DNA of 64,000 nucleotides, taken from contig OY821517.1 in NCBI GenBank assembly GCA_963682025.1, forward strand, positions 101,504,107 through 101,568,106. The letters are read 5' to 3'. This DNA is from Cordilura impudica. Lineage: Eukaryota; Arthropoda; Insecta; Diptera; Scathophagidae. The position numbers were made by a program, and so were the translations under genes. Positions 32,649 to 44,031 of the stretch are shown here, one piece after another. The notes below the pieces were generated by a model, which saw nothing but the letters and a program-made list of their open reading frames with translations, did no database searches and had not been told where the DNA came from. Position 1 is the stretch's first letter; each line of letters opens with the position of its first letter.

Positions 32649-34353
32649 TCTATACTTTAATATGATAAAGAGGTAATGTGTTTTTGTTTGTTTGTTTGTA
32701 GGAGGTAATCTCCGTTACTACTCATCTGATCTTCCTGAAATTTTCACAAAGTCCTACTGCGGATATGGGAAGTGCTATAGGCTATAATTTTTTAAATATT
32801 TTTAGTGGGCGTGGCACCTCCCACACAAAGTAAATTTTTAATATCATATATAATGAGAACTATGATAGGGAGAGCTTTGCAAATGTGTGTGATATTAGTA
32901 TTGTTAATATTAGTAGCTACGCGGGAAATGGGCGGGATCGGATAAGTGGGCGTGGTACCTCCCATACAAGTAATAATTCAATATTATATATCTCGAGTAC
33001 TGTGATAGATAGAGGTTTTCAAATTTGTCTGATGTCGCCTATTATTAATGTGAGTAGTTGGACCAAAAATGGGCAGTATCGGACCAACAGGCGTGGCACC
33101 TGCCATACAAAGTAAATATAAAATGCCCTATATTTGGAGTACTGTAATAGTGAGAGTCTTGGGACTTTGTGTGAGCCCATAAGTTATTCATGTGATTAGT
33201 TAGACAAAAAATGGGCGCGATCGGAGCAGTGGGCGTGGAACCGCCCGCACAAAGCAAATATATGATATCATGTAACTGGTATACTAAAAAAGAGAAGCTT
33301 TGACACTTTGCACGACCCCATCAGATCTTAGTATGAGTAGTCGCACAAAAACTTGGCGGGTTCACACCAATGGGCGTGGCAGTCCTGTAAAAAAAAATAG
33401 CTTTGTGGCTTTGCATGAGCCCATAGGTTCTTTGTATGATTAGTCGAACAAAAAAGTGGGCGTAATCGAAGCAGTGGGCGTAGCACCGCCCATGAAAAGT
33501 AGATATCTCATATCAAATAACTGGTGTACTATAAAAGGAAAAGACTCGACGTTTTGCTCGAGTCCATCAGATATTAATGGGGTTAGTGGGCGTGGCACCT
33601 ATATAAAAAATATGAAGTACTATGAAAGCGACAGTCTTTTGACAAGTACATTAGTTATCAATGTGATTTTTCGTGGAAAATATATCACCAAAATCAAAAA
33701 TCGCTAAACCCAAACATCGCGAAAAATAAAAATCGCCCAAAAAACAAAAATCTTCAAAATAAAAAATGGGCAAAATCAAAAATCGATAATAAGAAAAATT
33801 GCCAAATGATATTTTAAGTTCAAGGCGAATAGTGAAGTGTTGCCAGATCTAATTTGGAAAATCCATGTTCTTCTCATGGGCAGCTATATGTACCTTTCTC
33901 CAGGGTAGGAACGCCGAAAAATCTGATAATTGTTGTACCGAATAAAAAAACAAAAAAACATTGTATATCAGCAAGTATCGAAATAAAAAAATCTATACAA
34001 ATAATCTATACCAGCATAATAAAGAGATGAAAGTGCTACAGGCCATATTTTTTTGTAATATTTTTAGTGGGCGTGACACCTCCCATACAAAGTAAATTTT
34101 TAATATCATATATATTAAGCACTATGATAGAGACAGCTTTGCAAATTTGTCTCAGGTCATCTATTATTAACGTGAGTAGTTAGACAAAAAAATGGGCGGG
34201 ATTAGACAAATGCGTGTGGCACCCCCATACAAACTTAATATTAAATGTGATATATCTGAATTGCTGTAATAGTGAGAGCCTTGGGACTTTGCGTGAGCCC
34301 TTTCATTACGATTCAGGGGGATGGGGTAGCGAAGCACACCGGGGTACATCTAG
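32649..34353 (+). mobile_element. Non-autonomous Helitron with GGGCGTGG repeats
   Basis: 5' end TCTATACTTTAATATGATA and AAAGAGG right after an A. 3' end ATCTAG (CTAG at 34350-34353) followed by T, with GC-rich GGGGTAGCGAAGCACACC upstream. No Rep/helicase coding, so 1.7 kb of non-autonomous sequence. A second 5' terminus (TCTATACCAGCATAATAAAG) lies at 34005, so either a second, shorter copy shares the 3' end, or the first copy lost its own 3' end on fusion. Confidence 0.72.
32806..34230 (+). repeat. About nine degenerate units of roughly 140 bp with a GGGCGTGG box
   Basis: Boxes like AGTGGGCGTGGCACCTCCC start near 32806, 32947, 33090, 33229, 33368, 33472, 33586, 34064 and 34199. Most are followed by (CA)ATACAAAGTAAAT, ATATCATATA, an ACTATGATAG-like segment and GCTTTG. 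Spacing is about 103-145 bp. The GC-rich boxes can fold (GGGCG...CGCCC). Confidence 0.78.
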
Positions 34354-35019
34354 TATAAAATAAAACTTAAAATAACTTAATATCATTAACATAACTTAAT
34401 ATAGCGATCCTGTCAAACTATTATAATACATAATAGGGGAACCACATAATATAATATTTAATACTTTTTACCAAATATTTAACTAAATCTATCTAACGAC
34501 ATTCAAACAATATAATTGTTATTTAAATTTGGTTGGTATATGATTTTAGATAACATTTTTCGAAAAATATTTTTTTTTAACGGGGTTTTCTATATTTTTC
34601 CTCGTCGCCTCTCTTACTAACAATATGATACTTTAGAATATCATTTCAAATTAGCCATCATTAGTTTATTAATGAATTAATTACGAGAGTACATCCATTG
34701 GATAATAAAACAAAAGTACAGTCGAATTTAAGAGATAAGTTATCAGTTGATACGAGTGATGAATATAATACATTTATTTAAAAAAGTATGTTTTTCTAAA
34801 ATAAGTCACCAACTTTAAATACTTACAAGGAGTTACAAAAAGTTTTATAAAATCTTTACATTAAAAAACCGTTAAACCGAAACAAAACAAGTATCGATAT
34901 CCTATACAATGCCTTTAGAAAAAGAGTCATAGGTCCAATTAATTGGATAAAGCAAATAGACATAAACTAAATATGAGTGGAAATGTTATTATTTCTTTTA
35001 CCTGCAGATAAATGTTTAT
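34354..35019. other. AT-rich stretch, nothing recognised
   Basis: No ORF, repeat or element end found. Confidence 0.4.
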
Positions 35020-35560
35020 ATAGGGGTCAGGTCGACCAGGATTGGTCCTGATCATATTTTGTAGTCACTAATATTTTACAAAAACTTGTATTTGAGAAAA
35101 ATATGTGCAATTTTTTTGTTTTTATAGACTTAATTGAAGATCGGGAAGCAGCTTTATATGGGGGATATGAGTAAGAATTGTCGTACAGCAATTACTTTTC
35201 GACTACTGATGATGGGTGCAATAAACACACAATCCAAATTTGACTGAGATCTATATGATAATTTGGATTTTATGGCAATTTAAGTTTATATCTTAAGGAT
35301 CATTTTTATGGTGGCTAGGTGTGAATACGCACCGATTTTCTATCTTATGGCTGATAGTTCTCATACGAAATTTCATTAAAGCATATACATTTGCGACTTG
35401 TGTTTAAATTACAAGGTTAACATGGGCACACGGACGGACAGACGGATGGACGAATATCGCTTAATCAACTCAGAAAGTGATTCTGAGTCGATCGGTATTA
35501 TAAAATATGGGTCTAGATCAAAGATTTGTGGTAGCTACAAATTCATTATAACTTTACGGT
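35020..35560 (-). mobile_element. HINE/DINE-1-like repeat fragment, copy 4
   Basis: HINE interior on the - strand from TATAGGGGTCAGGTCGACC to CAGAAAGTGATTCTGAGTCGATC and GGTAGCTACAAATTCATTATA. The terminal palindrome and the CCGT tract are mostly lost. Older copy. Confidence 0.7.
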
Positions 35561-35861
35561 CTGTCGGAATATTCGAAAATATGAAAACTTTAAACCGGTC
35601 GATTTTTAAAACATGAACAACTGCTTAACCGATTTTGTTTTTGAATACTCTACACAAATACGTGACAATATCACTTAAATTAATTTAAAAAGATTAAATT
35701 TATAAAGATTTTCTATGTTCCAGCATCGTGGAACCATTCTGTAAGGAACGTTCGGTTATTCCGGATTTGAAGCACGGATAGGTCAGCTGCTCCTTGCAAT
35801 AAATTTGTAACAAAATGGAACACTTCATTTCAGTTTTGTATATCAATATTGATATAGATTT

Positions 35862-36078
35862 TTATACCCAATATGGTCAAGATGTAATGAGTTTGAGCTA
35901 ATGTTTGTAATTGCAAAAAATGTATCACCTTTCATTACACCGATCACTTTTTGAGTCGATTTGGCGATGTCCGTCGGTCCGCCCGTCTGTCTGTCCGCGT
36001 GTGTCCATGTAAACGTTGTAGTCAAACTACAGGTCGCAAATATGAATATATTTTGATGAAATTTGGTATAAAAGCTTC
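35862..36078 (+). mobile_element. HINE/DINE-1-like repeat fragment, copy 5
   Basis: 5' part only: TATACCCAATATGGTC, GAGTCGATTTGGCGATGTCCG, CCGTCTGTCTGTCC, GCAAATATGAATATATTTTGATG, ATTTGGTATAAAAGC. It stops where a Helitron-ended segment begins; a bare 16-bp HINE tail (TAATTTTCTTACTTGT) reappears at 36461. Confidence 0.7.
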
Positions 36079-36460
36079 TAACTTACAGAATGAGGAAAGT
36101 TATACGTGCAAATCAACTTTATATTAAATTTTTTCAAGATTTTTTCAATATTTCCTTTCACTCAAAAAAAAAGCGATTTACAAAAAAACTAAAAGATTTT
36201 TACAAAAAAAGCATAAAATAATAAATGGCCCCGCAAGTTTTAAAACGCCAGTCAAAAAAAAGACCAAAAATTTTTAAAAACTATATATACACATATATAA
36301 AATATATATAAAATAAAAAAAAAAATGAAGAAAAAAATAACAAAAATTGAAAAAATAAAATAAAATAAAAAAATTTCAAGTTTTATTTAAAAACCCAGAA
36401 AATAGTTATAAAAATTAAAATATTGCAATCTAATGCTGCGGAGCAGCACGGGTCCCCTAG
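36079..36460 (+). mobile_element. Helitron-ended segment, family 2, inside a HINE copy
   Basis: 3' end: hairpin TGCTGC-GGA-GCAGCA (36434-36448), eight bases, CTAG (36457-36460), then T. The following TAATTTTCTTACTTGT is the HINE 3' tail, so the Helitron appears to have landed in a HINE. The body is poly-A-rich filler. The 5' end is not certain. Confidence 0.6.
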
Positions 36461-37264
36461 TAATTTTCTTACTTGTAAAAGGTTATTTTGGTGTTAATGT
36501 TTTCTTGTTGCTGGTGTCACGGGTACGTGTGATGATGAACTCTTGTGTTCTAGCCCATCAACTCTTCTGTGCTGGCTTTGATTACGTTAGCCGTAATTTT
36601 ACGTATGCTAAACCTGTCAACTGTACTTGATTGGATAAATGTAAACCAGGTTGAATATAATTCACCACTACATTTGAACGGACATAATCCTGCCACATGA
36701 CTCTAACTCATACCCTACGAATTGCCTCACTTTTGAAAATATAACACTTATTTTACCAATTGCTACCGTTCCTCCTTCGATGGTCACCCATTCACTGCTG
36801 TCTGTTTTTTGAGTATTATGAGACCTTACGCGTTGACCCGCTGTCTTAGTAAAAGGTCTAACATTCTGGTTTGTTGTCAAAATACTAGAGCGTTATCTTC
36901 GCTACATGCTGCCAACCTACAGAAATATCGCTTTGTGGCTACTATATTCTCTCATATGTTTTTAAATGTAACTAACGGCTCCCAAAATACTATTAAGCTG
37001 CATTCACACTATGTGTTTGGCCTGTATTTTTCTTATTTTTTAGTACGTGCAATTTGTACACATATGTATGTAGTGTGAACCTTTCAAACATTTATGTACA
37101 ATACATTTGGCAAGATATATGTAAATTTTTCAATTAGAGCAGGTTCTATTTTGGCATGACAAACATATGAAAATACAACATTGCTTGTGGCGAAAGAAAA
37201 ATAGAATAAATTACAAAGATTAATATTGAAAGAAAAATAAATTGTTAAATATTAATTAACAATT
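36461..37264. other. Unassigned stretch
   Basis: After the HINE tail, about 790 bp of more balanced composition around 36480-37000 with short open frames on both strands, none recognised. It could be a decayed mobile element or host DNA. Confidence 0.35.
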
Positions 37265-39277
37265 AAAAAAATCAGACGAGTCCGATCGCAGGGGAGATGT
37301 GTAAACATCTAGTAATTAAAGATTTTTTTTATAGCACTTTCTTAAAATCAAACAGAAAGCGTATCGCTTATAGCAATCAACTGCAGGGGCTCTGTTAATA
37401 TAAAAATATTTATTATTATTTATTATTTTAACCGGTTAATTTTTAATTTTTCGTTTTTTATTTTTTATTATTAATTTTTCGTTTTTCATTTTTCGTTTTT
37501 TATTTTTCATTTTTATTTTTAATTTATTTTTCATTTTTCATTTTATATTTTTAATTTTTTTATTTTTCATTTTTATTTCTCATTTTTTATTTTTCATTTT
37601 TCATTTTAATTTATTTTTCATTTTTCATATTTTATTTTTCATTTTTTATTTTTAATTTTTAATTATTCATTTTTTTTTTAATTTTTTATTTTTCGTTTTT
37701 CATTTTTAATTTTTTATTTTTCATTTTTAATTTTTCGTTTTTCATTTTTCATTTTTTATTTTTATTTTTTCATTTTTTATTTTTAATTTTTAATTTTTCG
37801 TTTTTCATTTTTTATTTTTCATTTTTAATTTTTAATTTTTAATTTTAATTTTTTATTTTTAATTTTTAATTTTTAATTTTTAATTTTTAATTTTTAATTT
37901 TTAATTTTTAATTTTTAATTTTTAATTTTTAATTTTTAATTTTTAATTTTTAATTTTTAATTTTTAATTTTTAATTTTTAATTTTTAATTTTTAATTTTT
38001 AATTTTTAATTTTTAATTTTTAATTTTTAATTTTTAATTTTTAATTTTTAATTTTTAATTTTTAATTTTTAATTTTTAATTTTTAATTTTTAATTTTTAA
38101 TTTTTAATTTTTAATTTTTAATTTTTAATTTTTAATTTTTAATTTTTAATTTTTAATTTTTAATTTTTAATTTTTAATTTTTAATTTTTAATTTTTAATT
38201 TTTAATTTTTAATTTTTAATTTTTAATTTTTAATTTTTAATTTTTAATTTTTAATTTTTAATTTTTAATTTTTAATTTTTAATTTTTAATTTTTAATTTT
38301 TAATTTTTAATTTTTAATTTTTAATTTTTAATTTTTAATTTTTAATTTTTAATTTTTAATTTTTAATTTTTAATTTTTAATTTTTAATTTTTAATTTTTA
38401 ATTTTTAATTTTTAATTTTTAATTTTTAATTTTTAATTTTTAATTTTTAATTTTTAATTTTTAATTTTTAATTTTTAATTTTTAATTTTTAATTTTTAAT
38501 TTTTAATTTTTAATTTTTAATTTTTAATTTTTAATTTTTAATTTTTAATTTTTAATTTTTAATTTTTAATTTTTAATTTTTAATTTTTAATTTTTAATTT
38601 TTAATTTTTAATTTTTAATTTTTAATTTTTAATTTTTAATTTTTAATTTTTAATTTTTAATTTTTAATTTGTAATTTGTAATTTTTAATTTTTAATTTTT
38701 AATTTTTAATTTTTAATTTTTAATTTTTAATTTTTAATTTTTAATTTTTAATTTTTAATTTTTAATTTTTAATTTTTAATTTTTAATTTTTAATTTTTAA
38801 TTTTTAATTTTTAATTTTTAATTTTTAATTTTTAATTTTTAATTTTTAATTTTTAATTTTTAATTTTTAATTTTTAATTTTTAATTTTTAATTTTTAATT
38901 TTTAATTTTTAATTTTTAATTTTTAATTTTTAATTTTTAATTTTTAATTTTTAATTTTTAATTTTTAATTTTTAATTTTTAATTTTTAATTTTAATTTTT
39001 AATTTTTAATTTTTAATTTTTAATTTTTAATTTTTAATTTTTAATTTTTAATTTTTAATTTTTGATTTTTAATTTTTAATTTTTAATTTTTAATTTTTAA
39101 TTTTTTATTTTTAATTTTTTTTAATTTTTTATTTTTCATTTTTAATTTTCAAACAGGTTATCATAATCAATCACATTTTGTCTTACCACTCAAATCTTAC
39201 GCTCACATGTTACGCTTACATGTTACGCTGTTTTTGAAATTTACCCCCCTGCGCGTATAGATGTTTACACATCAAAA
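37265..39277 (-). mobile_element. HINE-like element, copy C, filled with AATTTTT satellite
   Basis: Left: GAGTCCGATCGCAGGGGAGATG, TGTAAACATCTAGTAATTAAAG, AAATCAAACAGAAAGCG, shared with copy B. Right: TTACGCTGTTTTTG, TTTACCCCCCTGCGCGTATAG, ATGTTTACACATCAAAAA. The copy-B interior is replaced by a tandem array of a 7-bp unit. Orientation as in copy B. Confidence 0.77.
37430..39140. repeat. AATTTTT satellite, about 240 units
   Basis: Left flank (37430-37850) is heterogeneous (TTTTTCATTTTT, TTTTTCG and TTTTTTATT variants). The core (about 37860-39110) is nearly pure AATTTTT with only isolated changes (TTTGTAATTTG near 38669, one TTTTAATT at about 38990, TTTGATT at about 39063). A pure core with mixed edges is the usual picture for arrays homogenised by unequal exchange. 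Confidence 0.95.
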
Positions 39278-40084
39278 ATATGTAAAGTATATAACTTTAT
39301 TTTTAAAAATAAATTTTTGTAAATTCACAAATTAAATCAGATGTTCTTTACATTTAGAGGTTATGTCATACGGAAATACATATGCAAGTTTGAACGCAAA
39401 AATTATGAATCATATGTAAAACGCCAATTTTGACACACACACGGAATTACGTATGGATCGTAAAACTGAATTTACATATGGAAAATACACATTAGTGTAA
39501 ACACACCTTTAGTTGTGAATATTGTATAACGAACATGTCTGTTGGGTCTGCTCGTATATGATTTGTCTTCCCTCTCTGTAGTTTTCATCCTCTTTAATGT
39601 TCATTTCTGGACGTTGTGTGACCAATTTTGTCCCCAATATTGGGTCCTTACTATACTATACAAATTTTAATATGAATAAATTTAAAAAATATTTCGAAGT
39701 TTTTAATTTTTTATACAAATTGTCACATAGGTTTTTGTACACTTTTCTCCTTCCTTGTTTATAATATTATCTGTAAATTGATTTTTGAAACTATAATATA
39801 TATTTAAATAGAAAAGGAACGTTGTTGCTAAACTCTTTACTACTACTATAAGTCAAATGTAAATAGTATTAATGTTATGAGAAAACAATTGAAGTGAATT
39901 GAATTATACAAATTCTAATAGTTTCATTTCGTTAAGTATAATGAGCTACTCGAAAATGCTGAATACAATGACGGACAATACAATAGAATCACTGCACATG
40001 AACGTAGTTAATGTTAAAGAACTGTTTCTTCTTCTTTCAAGGTCACTATTTTTAAAAAGTAAATAAAAGATTATTTATTTCATT
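39278..40084. other. AT-rich stretch, nothing recognised
   Basis: No coding or repeat signal. The part next to the Penelope-like element may be its 3' flank. Confidence 0.35.
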
Positions 40085-40090
40085 TTCAAA

Positions 40091-40127
40091 CTCCGACGTT
40101 TCGCTGGGTATTTTCCATCATCTTCAG
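40091..40127 (-). ncRNA. Possible hammerhead ribozyme motif of the Penelope-like element
   Basis: On the - strand CTGAAGATGATGG, a short loop, CCCAGC, then GAAACGTC. The order CTGA-GA, stem II, GAAAC, GTC resembles the hammerhead core known in terminal repeats of Penelope-like elements. Stem II pairs 4 of 5 positions; stems I and III were not checked. The core has CTGAAGA rather than CTGATGA. Confidence 0.4.
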
Positions 40128-40449
40128 TGATGAATTTTATTTAATCTGGCAACATTATAGAGAGTATAATACATTAGCTTTAAATCAACAACAAAGATAA
40201 ACAACAATAAATAAATTACAACTCACAAATATTCTTTTGTCAATTTTCACATTAGTTTTTTGTTTACCAAAAACGAAAAGTTTTACACAATTAACATATA
40301 CGGCATAAAACTCAATTTTAATTTTTTTTTAAATTAATATTATAATTGAAAAAATAAATAAAAATGTCACAGTTGTTTTTTCTTTAATATTACGTATCAC
40401 AGTAGTAGATCAAAACTAATTTATTGCTATGGTGTATATTGCATTAATA

Positions 40450-40938
40450 TTATCTAAATCCTCTCTTCTGTTGACTACATATTTTGATTTTTGTTGAATT
40501 CGTAGACCTTCCAGTGTGTATATTATGATCATTCTCTATACAATGGACTGCAAGTGCAGTTGTTAATCTACTTTTTTTAATATCTGCTTCGTGTTCAGCT
40601 ATCCTCGTCCCTAAGCTTCGTTTTGTAGTTCCAATGAAAAGTTTTCCACACTCTTCGTCTTCATTTTCTACACATTTGATTTCATAGACAATGTTGCTTT
40701 GGTGTGTTTTTTCTTTTTTAGTTTTTGTTCTTGTAAAAAGTGCGTTAATTGTTTTGTTTGGTTTGTGTGCTATTGAAACATTTTCATTGTTTATTATTTC
40801 TTTTAGCTGTGAGTTTTCTGTAAGTTTTGGAATAAACGGCAGGCTGTAAAATTGTTTGGTGTTACCAGATGTGTTATTTTTGTTAATTTCCCCAGTTTGG
40901 TTTGTAATTGCTTTTTCAATTAGATTATTAATAAATGT
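40450..40938 (-). pseudogene. GIY-YIG endonuclease part of the Penelope-like element
   Basis: Open 162 codons without ATG, in a different frame from the RT part (stop of RT at 40928). Motifs: NIVYEIKCV (GIY side), CGKLFIGTTKRSLGTRIAEH (YIG side with the conserved Arg and His), then LTTALAVHCIENDHNI. It would nick target DNA. The domain itself is intact; the frameshift from RT is what breaks it. Confidence 0.82.
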
Positions 40939-42060
40939 TTATTCGATAACTATTTTGGATTAATATTTCCTTAACATTTCTAATATTTTTTTTTTTAAAT
41001 ATGTCATGGCTTAACTGTATGACTTTTGTAATTAGGTTTGAAGCGGTATTTATTTTTTGGTTTATTGGTTGTTGTGTAGAGTGGTAGTTTATAATTCGTC
41101 CCGAAGCTATCGGTTTTGTGTACCAGTCCGTTATAAGTTTATTATTTTCCTTGTAGATTTTCATGTCCAAGTATGGTATGGATTTATTTCCCTCCTTTTC
41201 TATTGTAAACTTAATTTTATTATGATAGCTGTTAAAAGTTTTTAGTATTAATTCTTCATGCTCTCTTTTTATGATGGCGAATAAGTCATCTACATATTTG
41301 GTCAGTAGCTTGATATTTATATTATTATTTTCCAATTCTTCCAAAAGAGCATCCAATACGAAGTCGGCAATGGTTGGAGACAATGGATTTCCCATTGGCA
41401 TGCCATATGTCTGGCTATAAAATATATTCCCGTATATGAAATAATTATTGTCGTTTGCAAATGCTTCATAATGTTGTTAATGGCTACATGAATAGGTATG
41501 TTCGTAAATAACGATACCACGTCGAATGATACTAGAATCTCGTCTTCATCCAAAGATACATTATCTAATCGTCTTTTTAATTCCAGTGAGTTTTTTATGT
41601 TGTATTTGTCCATGATAATGTTTTTTAAAATATTTCCAATGTATTTAGAAAGATTATAACATGGAACTTCTACAGATGATGATATTGGACTTAGTGGCAT
41701 ATTTACTTTGTATATTTTGGGAAGTCATACAGTCGTGGTGCTGGAAGTCATACAGTCGTGGTGCTCGTTATGTACTCTTGTTTATATAATTCCGTTATTA
41801 TTTTGTTATTTGATTTTTGTTTTTATCCTCAAATAACTTTTCCATTCCTTTATTATAATCATTTCTGTGTATAATAACCGTCTTGCTCCCCTTATCAGAT
41901 TTTGTGATGACAATTTCTTCCTTATATCTTTTGAGAAATGCTTTTGTGCTTTCGTATATGCTGAGAAAAAATGTATCTTTTTTGTTATTTTTTATTGTTC
42001 TCTTATGAGTTAAGATACGATTAGCAATTTTTGCTCTAACCACATCTTTTTCCCTATCTT
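40928..42060 (-). pseudogene. Reverse transcriptase part of the Penelope-like element
   Basis: Three frames in sequence. 42043-41798: EEIVITKSDKGSKTVIIHRN and YNKGMEKLF, the N-terminal PLE block. 41700-41317: MPLSPISSSVEVPCYNLSKY and FDVVSLFTNIPI (RT motif A). 41401-40928: MPMGNPLSPTIADFVLD, KYVDDLFAII (catalytic YVDD) and IPYLDMKIYK, with WYTKPIASGRIINYHSTQ. All catalytic Asp residues are present, but two frame breaks inactivate this copy. Confidence 0.85.
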
Positions 42061-42189
42061 CCGGTAATGTTTGGACCTATTGTTCAATATCAGCTATCAA
42101 ATTAATGGTTGAGAAGTTCTTAATTTTAAAAACAAAAGAAATTTATTTTAATATTAAAATGTTCAAAAATTTAAAAAGTTGTAATTTTT

Positions 42190-42600
42190 ATAAAAAAACG
42201 AAATTTGTTAATATTTGGTTGCATAACCTTCACATCTCCTAGCCATTACGTTTATAAGGACTCACATGTGGAACAAATAATCGAATACCATATCTACTGA
42301 ATTTTTTCCCAAAGTTTAGTCTTGTTTTTACCTTTTTCAGGTCCAAAGATTCTCTATTAGATTTAAATCCGGAGATTGGAAGGACCATTTCATAACATCA
42401 ATTTTGTTATAGGCCAATAATTTTTTCGCAAGAAGTGAAAGGTGTTTTAGTTCGATGTCTTGCTGAAATAGCAATTTCAACGATATTTTTTATTTAACAC
42501 AGGGATCATTATACTTTCCGAAATGCTTGTGAGTATCTTTCTTAATCCGAAGAATTGGACCTACACCATACCAAGAAAAACATCTATTTAATTGTGCGTC
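42190..42600 (-). pseudogene. Tc1-like transposase relic 2
   Basis: On the - strand FWYGVGPILRIKKDTHKHFG, FQQDIELKHLSLLAKKLLA (catalytic Asp block), and WSFQSPDLNLIENLWT (catalytic Glu block), in Tc1 order with stops. Its last 110 bp (from 42488) are part of a duplicated block also found at 44032. Confidence 0.78.
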
Positions 42601-43218
42601 ACTTATTTATAATAAATGCAACCAGTGAGGACTCTGCACTGTCATGTAAACAATATAATATGTGACTGCTTCGGTCACACAGTAGAAATATTTTTGATGA
42701 GGACCATCAAGGTCGCTAAAATAATGAATGATTAGTGAGAATAAGTGGGTGCATAATATTTTGTAAAACCTTTTCTATATGAGAGAGCTCTCGGCAAGAT
42801 GTGCACCGATAGAGCACACACTTCTGCCAAATTAAAAAAGAAATAATAATATAAATTCGTTGATGATCAATTAACCTTCCTACAGAACAATTTATTAAAA
42901 TTTTTCCACGAAGCGGTACCTCTAACAACAAAATCCAAAACAGTCAATATACTTTGGTTTACTGCTATTACAAAAGACTCGATCTATCGAAGGGATATTG
43001 TGTACTCCAGATGAAAGAGGTTTAAAACTCCTGAGCTGCAACACGAATATCATACGGCTAGGAGAGATGTTAAACGAATAATAACAAGTAAGAAAATTAT
43101 CGTCGGTCTAGACCGACCATATGATACCCTATATCATGGTTTAGAGACCCTATCTCATTGGTCCAACTAATTCGATATAAAAAATAAGCATAAAACAAAT
43201 TTGAGTGACATTGTTATT
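42488..43218. repeat. Duplicated block, copy 1
   Basis: Nearly identical to 44032-45150 but lacks two segments, about 270 bp and about 105 bp, whose breakpoints share a few bases (ACT and AAATT). It contains the Tc1 tail, non-coding sequence with GAGAGAGCTCTCGG, and the start of a HINE in - orientation. Confidence 0.88.
43086..43218 (-). mobile_element. HINE fragment, copy 6, truncated at a junction
   Basis: ACAAGTAAGAAAATTATCG, palindrome GGTCTAGACC, then GATACCCTATATCATGG. It stops at ATTAAT and abuts the TATACCC start of copy 7 in the other orientation. Confidence 0.78.
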
Positions 43219-44031
43219 AATTATACCCTATACCACTATGTGGTTTGGGTATAATGACTTTGTGCTGCTGTTTGTAACAACCAAAAATATTTGATCTAGA
43301 CCCATCCTTAATTATGCCGATCGAATCAGAATCACTGTCTGAGTTGATTTAACAATATCCGTCCGTCCGTCCGTCCGTCCGTCTGTGTGTCCATGTAAAC
43401 CTTTTTGATGAAATTTGGTATATAAGCTTTTATCGGCCATGGGATGAACGCTATTGAAATTGGTGAGAATCGGTCCATGTTCAGACCTAGCCCCCATACA
43501 AATTACCCATATGAAATCGACATAAATTGCCATAAGATCCAAATTGTCATATAGATCTTACTCAAATTGGGTTTGTATGCGTTCATTACATCCATTAATG
43601 AGTAGTCCAAAAATGATTCCTTTGACCCCATATAGAGCTGCTTCCCGATCTTCACTTAAATCTATAATGAGTAGTCCAAAAATGATTCCTTTGACCCCAT
43701 ATAGAGCTGCTTCCCGATCTTCACTTAAATCTATCAAAAAACAAAAATATTGCACTGATTCTTCTAAAATTTTGTTTGTATATATTTTTGCAAAATACAA
43801 GAGACCTTACCAAACATGGTCAGGATCGATCCATTTTTGGGCCTAGTCCCCATATAGATATAGCATCCGATATGAACTTTTTCATATCTGCAGACAAAAA
43901 AATTTATAAAAATCCCACTCAAATTTGGTTTAGCTTATTTTCTATGTCCAGTTAGTTGGGCCTATGGGGTAGGGTCTCTAAACGCATGCTATAGTCGGTC
44001 TAGACCGACTATAATTTTCTTACTTGTTTTT
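43219..44031 (+). mobile_element. HINE/DINE-1-like repeat, copy 7, with 69-bp internal duplication
   Basis: Complete ends: TATACCCTATACCACTATG and GGTCTAGACCGACTATAATT plus TTCTTACTTGTTT. A 69-bp segment starting TAATGAGTAGTCCAAAAATG is tandemly duplicated (about 43597-43734), unlike in other copies. Confidence 0.83.

Larger units (their letters stand above)
40085..42075 (-). mobile_element. Penelope-like element (RT + GIY-YIG), decayed
   Basis: On the - strand in order: N-terminal region (42043-41798), RT core (41700-40928) and GIY-YIG endonuclease (40938-40450), then a 3' part with a hammerhead-like motif. This order and the GIY-YIG domain define Penelope-like retroelements. There are at least two frameshifts or stops, and a 23-bp direct duplication (GGAAGTCATACAGTCGTGGT...) at 41720-41765. 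Confidence 0.85.

Noticed and set aside
32885..34349. ORFs in the Helitron with GGGCGTGG repeats
   Set aside because: Short, with no Rep or helicase motifs, and interrupted by the repeat units.
36433..37078. Short ORFs on both strands around 36.4-37.1 kb, considered as a possible LINE endonuclease start (CCQNTRALSS)
   Set aside because: Only a four- to six-residue resemblance, with no supporting downstream motifs.
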